DNA of 64,000 bases. Origin: Caldicellulosiruptor acetigenus (GTDB lineage Bacteria; Bacillota; Thermoanaerobacteria; Caldicellulosiruptorales; Caldicellulosiruptoraceae). The notes beneath the pieces are model-generated. The model had not been told where the DNA came from, did no database searches, and saw only the letters and a program-made list of their open reading frames with translations. Shown here in pieces: positions 17,529 to 26,347 of the stretch. The stretch's first letter is position 1. Every line of letters starts with the position of its first letter. The stretch spans positions 62,001 to 126,000 of the forward strand of contig NZ_CP113866.1 of assembly GCF_026914305.1 (NCBI RefSeq), in the 5' to 3' direction. The position numbers were made by a program, and so were the translations under genes.

Positions 17529-18152
17529 ATGTCAGAGATGGAAATGTTAGAGAGAATAGTCTTAGGAATAGAAGAGTTAAAAACAGATATGAAAGAGGTA
17601 AAAATACGCCTTAACAGGGTTGAAGAGAGACTTGACAGGGTAGAGGAAAGACTTGATAAGGTAGAAACTGAACTTGTTGGACTCAAAGAGAGAATAGGCA
17701 ACTTAGAAGAGAAAGTAAGTGCTTTAGAAGGAAGAGTAGGTAGATTAGAAGAAAGAATAGTCAGCCTAGAAGAAAGAGTAGACAGCTTGGAAGGAAAAGT
17801 AATTAGCTTGGAAGGAAGATTAGTTAGCTTGGAAGAAAGGGTAGTGAGCTTGGAAGGAAGAGTAGTTAGCCTGGAAGAAAGAGTAGTGAACTTGGAAGGA
17901 ACTGTGCATAACTTGAAGCATTCTGTAGATGAGAACACAGGATGTATAAATACGCTTTATAATAGTTTTGCCACGGTTTTTAACTTTAAAAAAGATATGG
18001 AAAAATTTAAGGAAAGCATGATGGAATTTAAAGATGAAACGTCTAAGAAAATAGAAAATCTAATTGAAGTTACAGAAAAGACAAAGGAAGAATATGGTCG
18101 ACATGATATTGACCTTAGGATAATAAAGGAAAAAGTTGGAATTCTGATTTAG
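17529..18152 (+). CDS. Heptad-repeat coiled-coil protein
   Basis: A 207-residue, soluble, highly charged protein of unknown function. Residues about 25-130 are an almost unbroken run of seven-residue units of the type V-x-x-L-E-E/G-R/K (RLDRVEERLDKVETELVGLK, then RVVSLEERVVSLEGRVV), a textbook parallel coiled coil. A short break (HNLKHSVDENTG) precedes a second helical part ending in DLRIIKEKVGILI. There is no signal peptide and no membrane helix. Similar repeat proteins are often labelled hypothetical or chromosome-segregation-like on coil alone. It has its own promoter and a hairpin after it, so it is probably monocistronic. Confidence 0.8.
   Translation: MSEMEMLERIVLGIEELKTDMKEVKIRLNRVEERLDRVEERLDKVETELVGLKERIGNLEEKVSALEGRVGRLEERIVSLEERVDSLEGKVISLEGRLVSLEERVVSLEGRVVSLEERVVNLEGTVHNLKHSVDENTGCINTLYNSFATVFNFKKDMEKFKESMMEFKDETSKKIENLIEVTEKTKEEYGRHDIDLRIIKEKVGILI
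17690..17905 (+). repeat. Tandem 21/42-nt coding repeats
   Basis: Units of the form AGCTTGGAAGGAAGAGTAGT / AGCCTGGAAGAAAGAGTAGT recur at 21-nt spacing, alternating E-E-R and E-G-R units, so a 42-nt super-repeat is visible. The repeats keep the heptad frame, and slippage by whole units would change coil length without breaking the gene. Confidence 0.8.
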
Positions 18153-18193
18153 GAGTTTTAATAACAAAAATTAGAAACAAAAACTTAAGGAAA

Positions 18194-18232
18194 AATGTTG
18201 CAGTTTACGCTGAAAAGCTGCAGCATTTATTA
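18194..18232 (+). terminator. Probable terminator of the coiled-coil gene
   Basis: The stem AATGTTGCAG (18194-18203) pairs with CTGCAGCATT (18218-18227), with one G:T pair. TATTATAATA follows instead of a clean T run. Confidence 0.5.
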
Positions 18233-18262
18233 TAATATGGGTTAATATTTTTAACAAACTTT

Positions 18263-18306
18263 CCGCAAGAAGTCTCCATCTTCAATAAGGTGGAGATGAA
18301 TTGCGG
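18263..18306 (+). repeat. Left-end hairpin of the IS200/IS605-type element
   Basis: CCGCAA (18263-18268) pairs with TTGCGG (18301-18306). Inside, TCTCCATC pairs with GGTGGAGA around TTCAATAA. The shape fits a subterminal single-strand hairpin recognised by a Y1 transposase. Confidence 0.65.
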
Positions 18307-18342
18307 TTGATAAATATTCAGTAGCTGTGGAAGTAATATTTT

Positions 18343-18438
18343 TGGTCAAGAAGTTATTGTTTGCTGACAAGTGGTGGAGCTCCAGTTGAAATGATTAGAA
18401 GATACATTGAAAGTCAAGGTGAGAAAAGAAAATGCTGA
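18343..18438 (+). pseudogene. C-terminal remnant of an IS200-type Y1 transposase (tnpA)
   Basis: Thirty-one codons read WSRSYCLLTSGGAPVEMIRR and YIESQGEKRKC to a TGA, the typical C-terminal end of IS200-family TnpA (W-x-R-x-Y-F-V-S-T-x-G-G-A-P...YIE-Q). The stop overlaps the tnpB start, the usual tnpA-tnpB junction. The catalytic HUH and tyrosine parts are missing: a TAA lies 12 nt upstream, and only about 90 bp separate the left hairpin from the tnpB start. The gene was removed by internal deletion. Confidence 0.8.
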
Positions 18439-19556
18439 AAGCTTATAAGTACCGAATATATCCTGATAAAGCCCAAGAAGAATTTTTTGAAAAGACTTTT
18501 GGCTGTTGCAGGTTTGTATGGAACAAGATGCTTCAAGAGAAGTTAGAAGCATTAAGCCAGGGTAAAAAGATTCCAAGAATAACTCCTGCAAGATATAAAA
18601 GAGAATACCCTTTCCTGAAAGAAGTAGACAGTCTTGGTCTGGCAAATGTTCAACTTCAGCAGGAAAAGGCATTTAGAGATTATTTCAAAAATCCGAAGCA
18701 CTTTAGAATACCGAAGTTCAAGAAAAAGAAAGATAAGCAGTCATACACAACCAATAATCAGCAATCTAAAAATGGTAGAGAAACGATTAGAGTAGATTTT
18801 GAAAAAGGTTTTCTTTATCTGCCGAAGATAAAAGGCGGAATAAAAGCAATATTTCACAGGAAGTTTGAAGGCAAAATAAAATCTGCAACAATTGTTAAAA
18901 CGAAAACAGGCGGATATTATGTGAGCATACTTGTGGATGTACAGGACCCGAGAAACGATATAAAAGAGCCAAAGAATTTTATTTGTGGAATAGACCTGGG
19001 TTTGAAGAGCTTTGTAACAATTGTAAATGATACAGGGACTTTTAAGGTTGAATATCCGAAGTATCTTATAAAAGCTGAGAAGAAACTCAAGAGGTTGCAG
19101 AGGCAGCTGGCGAGGAAGAAGGAAGGCTCTAAAAACTGGGAGAAAGCAAGAAAAAGGCTTGCAAAAGAGCATGAGTATGTAAAGAGTGCAAGGGAAGATT
19201 TTTTGCACAAGCTTTCCAAGACCATCATAGACGAGAGCCAAGTCGTGGTGGTCGAAAGTTTGAATGTAAAGGGACTTTCAAAGACAAGACTGTCAAAACA
19301 CATAATGGACAGTTCATGGTCGAAGTTTTTAGGATACCTTTCGTACAAAGCAGATTGGTATGGCAGAAAAATTATAGAGGTAGACAGGAGGTTCCCATCA
19401 TCTAAGATGTGCAGTAATTGTGGATATATTTACAGTGAATTGAGGTTAAATGACAGAGTATGGGAATGTCCTGAATGTGGAGCAGTTCATGACAGAGATG
19501 AAAATGCAGCAAAGAATCTAAGAAAGTATGCAGTTGCATATATAAGGAGTCAGTAG
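18432..19556 (+). CDS. tnpB: TnpB, RNA-guided nuclease of an IS200/IS605-type element
   Basis: A 374-residue TnpB. The N-terminal OrfB helix-turn-helix start is MLKAYKYRIYPDKAQEEFFE. A split RuvC-like nuclease carries GIDLGLKSF with D188, VVVESLNVKGL with E275 and HDRDENAAKNL with D356. A four-cysteine zinc ribbon (CSNCGY...CPEC) lies between the last two. TnpB proteins use a transposon-end RNA (omega/reRNA) to cut DNA next to a target-adjacent motif and so retain the element. All three acidic residues and the zinc ligands are intact, so the nuclease is probably active although the transposase is gone. It could help any matching element persist. Confidence 0.93.
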   Translation: MLKAYKYRIYPDKAQEEFFEKTFGCCRFVWNKMLQEKLEALSQGKKIPRITPARYKREYPFLKEVDSLGLANVQLQQEKAFRDYFKNPKHFRIPKFKKKKDKQSYTTNNQQSKNGRETIRVDFEKGFLYLPKIKGGIKAIFHRKFEGKIKSATIVKTKTGGYYVSILVDVQDPRNDIKEPKNFICGIDLGLKSFVTIVNDTGTFKVEYPKYLIKAEKKLKRLQRQLARKKEGSKNWEKARKRLAKEHEYVKSAREDFLHKLSKTIIDESQVVVVESLNVKGLSKTRLSKHIMDSSWSKFLGYLSYKADWYGRKIIEVDRRFPSSKMCSNCGYIYSELRLNDRVWECPECGAVHDRDENAAKNLRKYAVAYIRSQ

Positions 19557-19680
19557 GGTAGGAACTACCCGAATTCACGCCTGTGGAGATTGGATCTCTA
19601 CTGCCGGGGATAAAGCCATGGCAGCAAGTCTGGTCAATGAAGCAGGAAGCCTCCACCTCTGAAAGTGGATGGTAGTTCAC
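19480..19680 (+). ncRNA. Predicted omega RNA (reRNA) of TnpB
   Basis: In characterised IS200/IS605 elements the guide RNA covers the 3' end of tnpB and the right end, with the guide taken from flanking DNA. Here the 3' end of tnpB and a 124-nt tail follow that plan, ending with the hairpin CCTCCAC/GTGGATGG (19650-19672). The limits are estimates. The guide would begin at about 19681, inside the 3' end of the macrodomain gene. Confidence 0.55.
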
Positions 19681-20222
19681 CTGCTGAATTTGCTATTATA
19701 ATAGCTTAAAAAGTAGTTAAAAGTCTCATCATCAAAAAGGCAAAACACAATCTTTTCAATGCTTGTATTTACAGAGCTTAGAAAGTCAACTGCTGTATCA
19801 ATCAAAATCTTTGCGCATCTGTCCTTTGGAAATCCAAATATTCCGCTGCTGACAGCAGGCAGTGCTATGCTTTTTAAATTGTAAAGGTGAGCAAGATACA
19901 GGCTGTTGTAGATTGCTCTATAGAGCTTTTCATCCTCATTGCCTTCACCGTAGATTGGACCGACTGTATGTATTACAAACTTGCAAGGCAAGCGATAAGC
20001 ATTTGTTATAACAGCATTTCCTGTTGGCAGAAAGCCAATCTTTTTTATAATCTCATCTGATTCTTTTTGTATCTCCTGCCCACCTGCTCTTACAATTGCA
20101 AGGGCAACGCCACCGCCATGCTTTAAGTGAGAATTTGCAGCATTTACAATTGCGTCAACCTGCTCTTTTGTGATATCTCCTTTTTTTACAGTAATCTTTT
20201 GCAAAACTTCTCTTGTCGTCAA
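19677..20222 (-). CDS. Macrodomain protein (O-acetyl-ADP-ribose deacetylase-like)
   Basis: A 181-residue protein that is almost wholly one macrodomain. The ADP-ribose-binding motifs are GDITKEQVDAIVNAANSHL (residues 15-33), HGGGVALAIVRAGG and the phosphate loop LPAVSSGIFGFPKDR. Members of the YmdB/MacroD class remove O-acetyl-ADP-ribose or mono-ADP-ribose. The ATG follows AGGTGTT, about 10 nt upstream. The stop codon TGA (19679-19677) is contributed by the right end of the IS200/IS605-type element, so the native C-terminus may have been slightly shortened or changed. Confidence 0.9.
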   Translation of the reverse strand: MTTREVLQKITVKKGDITKEQVDAIVNAANSHLKHGGGVALAIVRAGGQEIQKESDEIIKKIGFLPTGNAVITNAYRLPCKFVIHTVGPIYGEGNEDEKLYRAIYNSLYLAHLYNLKSIALPAVSSGIFGFPKDRCAKILIDTAVDFLSSVNTSIEKIVFCLFDDETFNYFLSYYNSKFSR

Positions 20223-20255
20223 CTTTTAACACCTCCAGCATAAAAAATAAAAATT

Positions 20256-20618
20256 TCAATTGGATTGTTGTTCACCTTTGCCTTTGCTTATGATTTCATC
20301 AAACACAGCTTTTGTGTCAATGCCAAATTTTTCTAAAGAGGAAAGAATGCTCAGGCACACAGTAACTTGAGTAAAAAGGCTTGCAGCCAAAAGCTTTCCA
20401 CAATCTGTGGTTGGGAAGGAAGAGTATTCTTCCAAATTTCTTTTTATATCTTGAGATACGCTATTGTAAACTTGAACAAGCTCATCAAACGACTTTTGCT
20501 CAGGTGCAATCTTTATAAGGGGTTTTTTCTTTTTGAAAAAAGGTGACAATTTATTATAAATCACTATAATGCCTATGCCACACAAAAGTCCAATGGCAAA
20601 AATCAAAGATGGTTTCAA
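20256..20618 (-). CDS. Small single-pass membrane protein, unknown function
   Basis: About 120 residues. One N-terminal hydrophobic helix (LIFAIGLLCGIGIIVIY) is followed by a lysine-rich stop-transfer stretch (FFKKKKPLIK) and a soluble part of about 80 residues (SFDELVQVYNSVSQDIKRNL ... FGIDTKAVFDEIISKGKG). I prefer the TTG at 20618, which has AAAGGG about 9 nt upstream, over an ATG 18 codons earlier. It follows the same strand as the macrodomain gene with a 33-nt gap, so the two may be cotranscribed. No family recognised. Confidence 0.6.
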   Translation of the reverse strand: MKPSLIFAIGLLCGIGIIVIYNKLSPFFKKKKPLIKIAPEQKSFDELVQVYNSVSQDIKRNLEEYSSFPTTDCGKLLAASLFTQVTVCLSILSSLEKFGIDTKAVFDEIISKGKGEQQSN

Positions 20619-20672
20619 ACAATCACACCCTTTCAAGAAATTATTATACATCAAAATTATAAAACGCATCAA

Positions 20673-22628
<1,956 letters not shown>

Positions 22629-22649
22629 TGGCAAATTTCCAGAATAGCT

Positions 22650-23138
22650 TTATCTTCGTCTACGCCTTGAGTATGTCAAATCCAGAGTTTTTGGTCTTTG
22701 CTGCCTTGGCAGCTCTGAAATAAGGTAAATGACAAAAAGGTGAATCAAAAATAGCACAAGGTTTAGACCCACGTGTATGTAAATATAAAGAGGTCTTTGA
22801 AGAATTACCATCTTGGAAGACTCTCTTGCAAATTCTACAAATCCCATCAAATGTATTGAAAAAACCTGCAAAAGCAAAATCAAAAAGTGTGGGAAGCGGA
22901 CATTGAACATAAACAGAATAGCAAGGATACATGATATAACAAAACCTGGCAGAAACAGCAGGGTTGATGTTATGTAAAATCTTAAAATGATTGTTATTAA
23001 GAATACAATAATCAAGCAAACAAGCGACCAGACAAGAAGAAGCATTCCATTGTTTGAAAACAAGTTAGTGCCTGCAAAAAAGCAAAGGTATACCAAAAGC
23101 CAAAGGAATATTTCAAATGCAACGTTTTTATTTTCCAT
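22650..23138 (-). CDS. Multi-pass membrane protein with arginine-rich tail, unknown function
   Basis: A 162-residue protein with four to five hydrophobic segments (for example FLWLLVYLCFFAGTNLF, LVWSLVCLIIVFLITIIL and LFLPGFVISCILAILFMF). The cytosolic C-terminus is strongly basic: LPRQQRPKTLDLTYSRRRRR. No family is recognised. The basic tail could bind RNA, DNA or acidic lipids, but this is speculation. The gene is convergent with pyrG and its start has no strong ribosome site. Confidence 0.6.
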   Translation of the reverse strand: MENKNVAFEIFLWLLVYLCFFAGTNLFSNNGMLLLVWSLVCLIIVFLITIILRFYITSTLLFLPGFVISCILAILFMFNVRFPHFLILLLQVFSIHLMGFVEFARESSKMVILQRPLYIYIHVGLNLVLFLIHLFVIYLISELPRQQRPKTLDLTYSRRRRR

Positions 23139-23146
23139 AGGATTAC

Positions 23147-23176
23147 AGCTCTTAAAAAGGATTTAAGAGCTTTTTT
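23147..23176 (+). terminator. Terminator-like hairpin with T run, plus strand
   Basis: AGCTCTTAAA (23147-23156) pairs perfectly with TTTAAGAGCT (23162-23171) around AAGGA, followed by TTTTTT. On the plus strand no gene ends here. It may stop read-through or antisense transcription before the walR operon. On the minus strand it would be a 5'-leader hairpin just upstream of the membrane protein gene. Confidence 0.55.
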
Positions 23177-23324
23177 ACCCTCCTTTTCCAGCAGCATAAG
23201 GACTTACTTTTTGAAGTTACTCCAAAATCAATTATACATTAAAATATCGAATTAGTGTATAATTAAATTATCAGACTGGTAATATTGAAAAGTTCCATTT
23301 AAAAAAAGGGGGATTTGAAACCTT

Positions 23325-24017
23325 ATGTCCAAAGCACATATTCTTGTTGTTGACGATGAAAAGCCAATTGTTGATATTATAAAGTTCAACTTGGAAAAAG
23401 AAGGGTACAAGGTGACAGCATCGTATGACGGTGAGGATGCGTTAAATAAAATAAAGGCTGAAAACTTCGACATGGTTCTTCTGGATGTAATGCTTCCCAA
23501 ACTTGATGGATTTTCTGTTTGCAAGAAGGTTCGTGAGTTTTCGGATGTTCCTATTATAATGATAACAGCAAAGGCTGATGAGGTTGACAAAGTTTTGGGT
23601 TTGGAGCTTGGGGCGGATGATTACATAACAAAACCGTTTGGAATAAGAGAGCTTATTGCGCGCATTAGAGCAAACTTGAGAAGGACAGTTCAAAGCGCTT
23701 CGCAAGATGGCAAGGTGTTAAAAGCAGGGGCTTTGACCTTAAACCCAGAGACGTTTGAAGTGAAGAAAAATGGTAAAGTTATTGAACTTACCGTAAGAGA
23801 ATATGAGCTTTTAAAGTTTTTGATGTCACAAAAGGGTCAGGTGTTTTCAAGAGAAGAGCTTTTGGAAAAGGTTTGGGACTATGAATACTATGGAGATGTG
23901 AGAACTGTTGATGTTACTGTCAGAAGGCTTAGGGAAAAGATAGAAGATAATCCGTCTGAGCCCAATTTTATTTTGACAAAGAGGGGAATTGGCTACTACT
24001 TTAATCCTAACATATAA
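23325..24017 (+). CDS. walR: Response regulator WalR/YycF (OmpR family)
   Basis: A 230-residue OmpR/PhoB-type regulator. The receiver domain has the acidic pair D10-D11, phospho-acceptor D54 in VLLDVMLPKLDG, and K-P at ITKPFGIRELIARI. The C-terminal winged helix has YELLKFLMSQKGQVFSREEL and RTVDVTVRRLREKIE. With WalK it controls cell-wall turnover genes in Firmicutes. PhoP-type regulators look similar; the YycH- and YycI-like genes downstream favour WalR. The ATG follows GGGGG. TATAAT at 23258-23263 is a likely -10 box. Confidence 0.85.
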   Translation: MSKAHILVVDDEKPIVDIIKFNLEKEGYKVTASYDGEDALNKIKAENFDMVLLDVMLPKLDGFSVCKKVREFSDVPIIMITAKADEVDKVLGLELGADDYITKPFGIRELIARIRANLRRTVQSASQDGKVLKAGALTLNPETFEVKKNGKVIELTVREYELLKFLMSQKGQVFSREELLEKVWDYEYYGDVRTVDVTVRRLREKIEDNPSEPNFILTKRGIGYYFNPNI

Positions 24018-24040
24018 AAGTAAGGGGAATAAAATATACC

Positions 24041-25741
24041 ATGACAAGAAGCATAGAAAGCAGACTCATAATTGTTTTTGGACTTTTAATTTTAATGCTT
24101 ATGTTCATATCCAGCTTTTTCGTCATTGACAGGACAAAAAACTATTTTTATGAGGATATCCAGAAAAAAATTGAGTTTATGGTAAGCTCGTCACTACTCA
24201 GAGTTTTAGAAGATAAAAATCTGACACAGGAAAAAATCCAGGCTATAGTCGATCAGTCGATGAAACAAAGTCAGTACGGCTTCATGATTCAAAAGCTCAT
24301 TGTGACAGACAGCAGGGGCAGGCTTTTAGCATCTTTTCCAAGGATGGACATTAGTTTTTTCCCGTCAGACGAGATTCTAACAAGCCTTGCAGGATACAAG
24401 GTTGTAAAGCAGGATGTTGAAAACCAGACAATGATTTTTGCATTCCCTGTAAAAAGCGGCAGGACAGTAGAAAGAGCTCTGTACTTGGAAGTTTCTGTCC
24501 AGAGCGTTCTTGCAACCGTTACCGATATAAAAAATATTCTGCTTATGGCTTACGTTGTTGCCATGATATTTTCACTCTTTATTGGTTTTCTATTTGCAAA
24601 GACTCTTTCAAATCCGCTCAGAAAGCTTACAAAACAGGCACTTGAGATGGCTCAGGGTAATCTTGATGTTAGAATTGAAATTTCCAGCCAGGATGAGATT
24701 GGCAAACTTGCGAGCGCTTTTAGGACTATGGCGACAAACGTAAAAAAGTATATCTCAGCACTTGAGTTTGAAAAGCAAAAGCTTGAAAGAATACTTCAGA
24801 ATATGTCTGATGGAGTTTTGGCTGTAAACTCCAAAAATGAAATAATTCATATAAACGAAAGTGCCAAGAGATTTTTGAAAGATGATATTGAAAGGTTTTT
24901 GCAGCAAGTTCAATCCAACAGAGATTTGGAACTTTTGCAACCGCTAATATATGAAGTTGATGGCTGGACGCTTGAGGTAAGCACAGCAGCTTTTATAGAC
25001 TCTTACCAGGGCACTGGTACAATATTCATCCTTCACGATATAACTCAGCAGGCAAAGCTTGATAGAATGCGAAAACAGTTTGTTGCAGATGTGTCTCATG
25101 AGCTTAGAACTCCAATAACCACCATAAAGACCTATTCTGAAACTCTTTTGGATGTTGATGATGAGACTGTGAAAAAGAAGTTTCTAAATGTGATAATAAA
25201 AGAGTGTGACAGGATGACAAGACTAATTTCTGACCTTTTGTATCTTTCGCGACTTGACAGTGGTGAGAATATTTTGAAAATTGAAGAGGTAAATGTTGGT
25301 GAACTTGTAAGGTTTGTGTGTGAAAAGATGAGGATTCATGCAAAGAAGAAAAACCAAAAACTTTTATGCAGTACGCAGGAAAATGTGGTGATTGAGGCTG
25401 ACAGAGACAGGCTTGAACAGGTGCTGATAAATCTTATAAACAACGCTGTTGTCTATGTCCAGGAAGGCGGGCAAATAGAGGTTGGGCTTGAAAAGGATGA
25501 GGAGCATGTGAGGATAACTGTAAAGGACAACGGACCAGGAATTCCTCAAGAGGACCTGCCGCGCATATTTGAGAGGTTTTACAGGGTTGACAAGGCAAGG
25601 TCGCGAAGCCTTGGTGGCAGCGGGCTTGGTCTTTCGATTGCTGATGAGATTGTAAAGGCACACGGTGGGAAGATTTTGGTTGAAAGTAAAGAAGGTGTTG
25701 GTACTAAATTTACTGTTGTACTACCCATTAAAAAAAATTGA
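24041..25741 (+). CDS. walK: Sensor histidine kinase WalK/YycG
   Basis: A 566-residue membrane kinase. TM1 is at residues about 9-29, followed by an extracytoplasmic sensor domain (about 35-160), TM2 near 170-190, HAMP (TLSNPLRKLTKQALEMAQGN) and a PAS domain (about 240-340). The HisKA region has phospho-acceptor H353 in VADVSHELRTPIT, and the HATPase domain has NLINNAVVY, DNGPGIP and GGSGLGLSIADEIV. This domain order (extracellular PAS-like, HAMP, PAS, HisKA, HATPase) is that of WalK. It lies 23 nt after walR and is clearly cotranscribed. PhoR is the main alternative. Confidence 0.85.
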   Translation: MTRSIESRLIIVFGLLILMLMFISSFFVIDRTKNYFYEDIQKKIEFMVSSSLLRVLEDKNLTQEKIQAIVDQSMKQSQYGFMIQKLIVTDSRGRLLASFPRMDISFFPSDEILTSLAGYKVVKQDVENQTMIFAFPVKSGRTVERALYLEVSVQSVLATVTDIKNILLMAYVVAMIFSLFIGFLFAKTLSNPLRKLTKQALEMAQGNLDVRIEISSQDEIGKLASAFRTMATNVKKYISALEFEKQKLERILQNMSDGVLAVNSKNEIIHINESAKRFLKDDIERFLQQVQSNRDLELLQPLIYEVDGWTLEVSTAAFIDSYQGTGTIFILHDITQQAKLDRMRKQFVADVSHELRTPITTIKTYSETLLDVDDETVKKKFLNVIIKECDRMTRLISDLLYLSRLDSGENILKIEEVNVGELVRFVCEKMRIHAKKKNQKLLCSTQENVVIEADRDRLEQVLINLINNAVVYVQEGGQIEVGLEKDEEHVRITVKDNGPGIPQEDLPRIFERFYRVDKARSRSLGGSGLGLSIADEIVKAHGGKILVESKEGVGTKFTVVLPIKKN

Positions 25742-25770
25742 CCACTTTTGTAATGCGCTCTTAACACGGT

Positions 25771-25823
25771 TGTAACAAATTTGTAATAATAAAATTGTAT
25801 AATGTAATTAGGATGATTGTAAC
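25771..25823 (+). promoter_or_regulatory. Cluster of WalR-box-like half sites
   Basis: TGTAAC (25771-25776), exactly five bases, then TGTAAT (25782-25787) fit the published WalR/YycF consensus TGTWAH-N5-TGTWAH. Two more half sites, TGTAAT (25803-25808) and TGTAAC (25818-25823), flank a TATAAT at 25798-25803. This lies in the 99-bp gap between walK and the next gene, so an internal, WalR-controlled promoter is likely. A PhoP-type box on the other strand is an alternative reading. Confidence 0.65.
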
Positions 25824-25840
25824 TTGATGGTGAGGCTGAA

Positions 25841-26329
25841 ATGAAAAAGCTTGCACTGATAATATCGATAGTATTCATTTTGTCAATAGCTACTGTGGTT
25901 TTTGCAGATGGCAGCAAAACACCTGCCCAAGCGAAGAATATAAGTTCAGTTGAGATAGATGGCAGCAAAGTCACGGCAACTGCATCTTCTCTTGTTGAGA
26001 TAGCAGAGTACGACAGTAATCTTACAACTTCAGTATTTGTTTTGTCTGGAAAAAGTTCTGAGGGTGTGGAGATTAGCATATATACAAAGAAAGACAACAA
26101 AGAAGCATTTTCGCAGCAGGGTCTTGTTGAAAAGTTTACGGTAGGAAAGTCCGGCTATTTTGCCAAAAAAATTGATGTAAATGAGGGTACAACATATATT
26201 CTGGTTGTTGCAAAGAAAGATAGCGACATTCAGCTCAGTCTTCTAAAAGTCTCATATGAAAAGAAAGAAAGTTTTCTTGCCAAGGTGGAAAAGGCAATAT
26301 CAAATTTTATAAGTTCTCTGGGCAAATAA
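25841..26329 (+). CDS. Small secreted protein inside the walRK operon, unknown function
   Basis: A 162-residue protein with a clear signal peptide (MKKLALIISIVFILSIATVV, cleavage near VFA-DG). The mature part looks all-beta (VEIDGSKVTATASSLVEIAE, TTSVFVLSGKSSEGVEISIY, GTTYILVVAKKDSDIQLSLL), like a small domain for binding or sensing outside the cell. It ends with an amphipathic helix (FLAKVEKAISNFISSLGK). No family recognised. It sits between walK and the yycH-like gene, where the canonical operon has none, and is preceded by WalR-box-like sites. A role in WalK sensing or wall binding is inference. Confidence 0.75.
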   Translation: MKKLALIISIVFILSIATVVFADGSKTPAQAKNISSVEIDGSKVTATASSLVEIAEYDSNLTTSVFVLSGKSSEGVEISIYTKKDNKEAFSQQGLVEKFTVGKSGYFAKKIDVNEGTTYILVVAKKDSDIQLSLLKVSYEKKESFLAKVEKAISNFISSLGK

Positions 26330-26347
26330 AAAAAGAGGGTAAGGTGG

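Larger units (their letters stand above)
18256..19680 (+). mobile_element. IS200/IS605-type element with tnpB and only a tnpA scrap
   Basis: The ends are marked by imperfect hairpins, as in IS200/IS605 elements, rather than inverted repeats. The left hairpin is at 18263-18306 and the right hairpin at 19650-19672. TTTAAC at 18250-18255 and GTTCAC at 19675-19680 resemble each other and could be the left and right cleavage sites, which sets these estimated limits. Inside are the last 31 codons of a Y1 transposase and a full tnpB. With no tnpA the element cannot move alone but could be mobilised by a related TnpA. Confidence 0.7.

Noticed and set aside
17690..17905. CRISPR array
   Set aside because: The repeats have no spacers, keep a coding frame and encode coiled-coil heptads.
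18263..18306. Rho-independent terminator
   Set aside because: The hairpin lacks a T run and fits the left end of the IS200/IS605-type element better.
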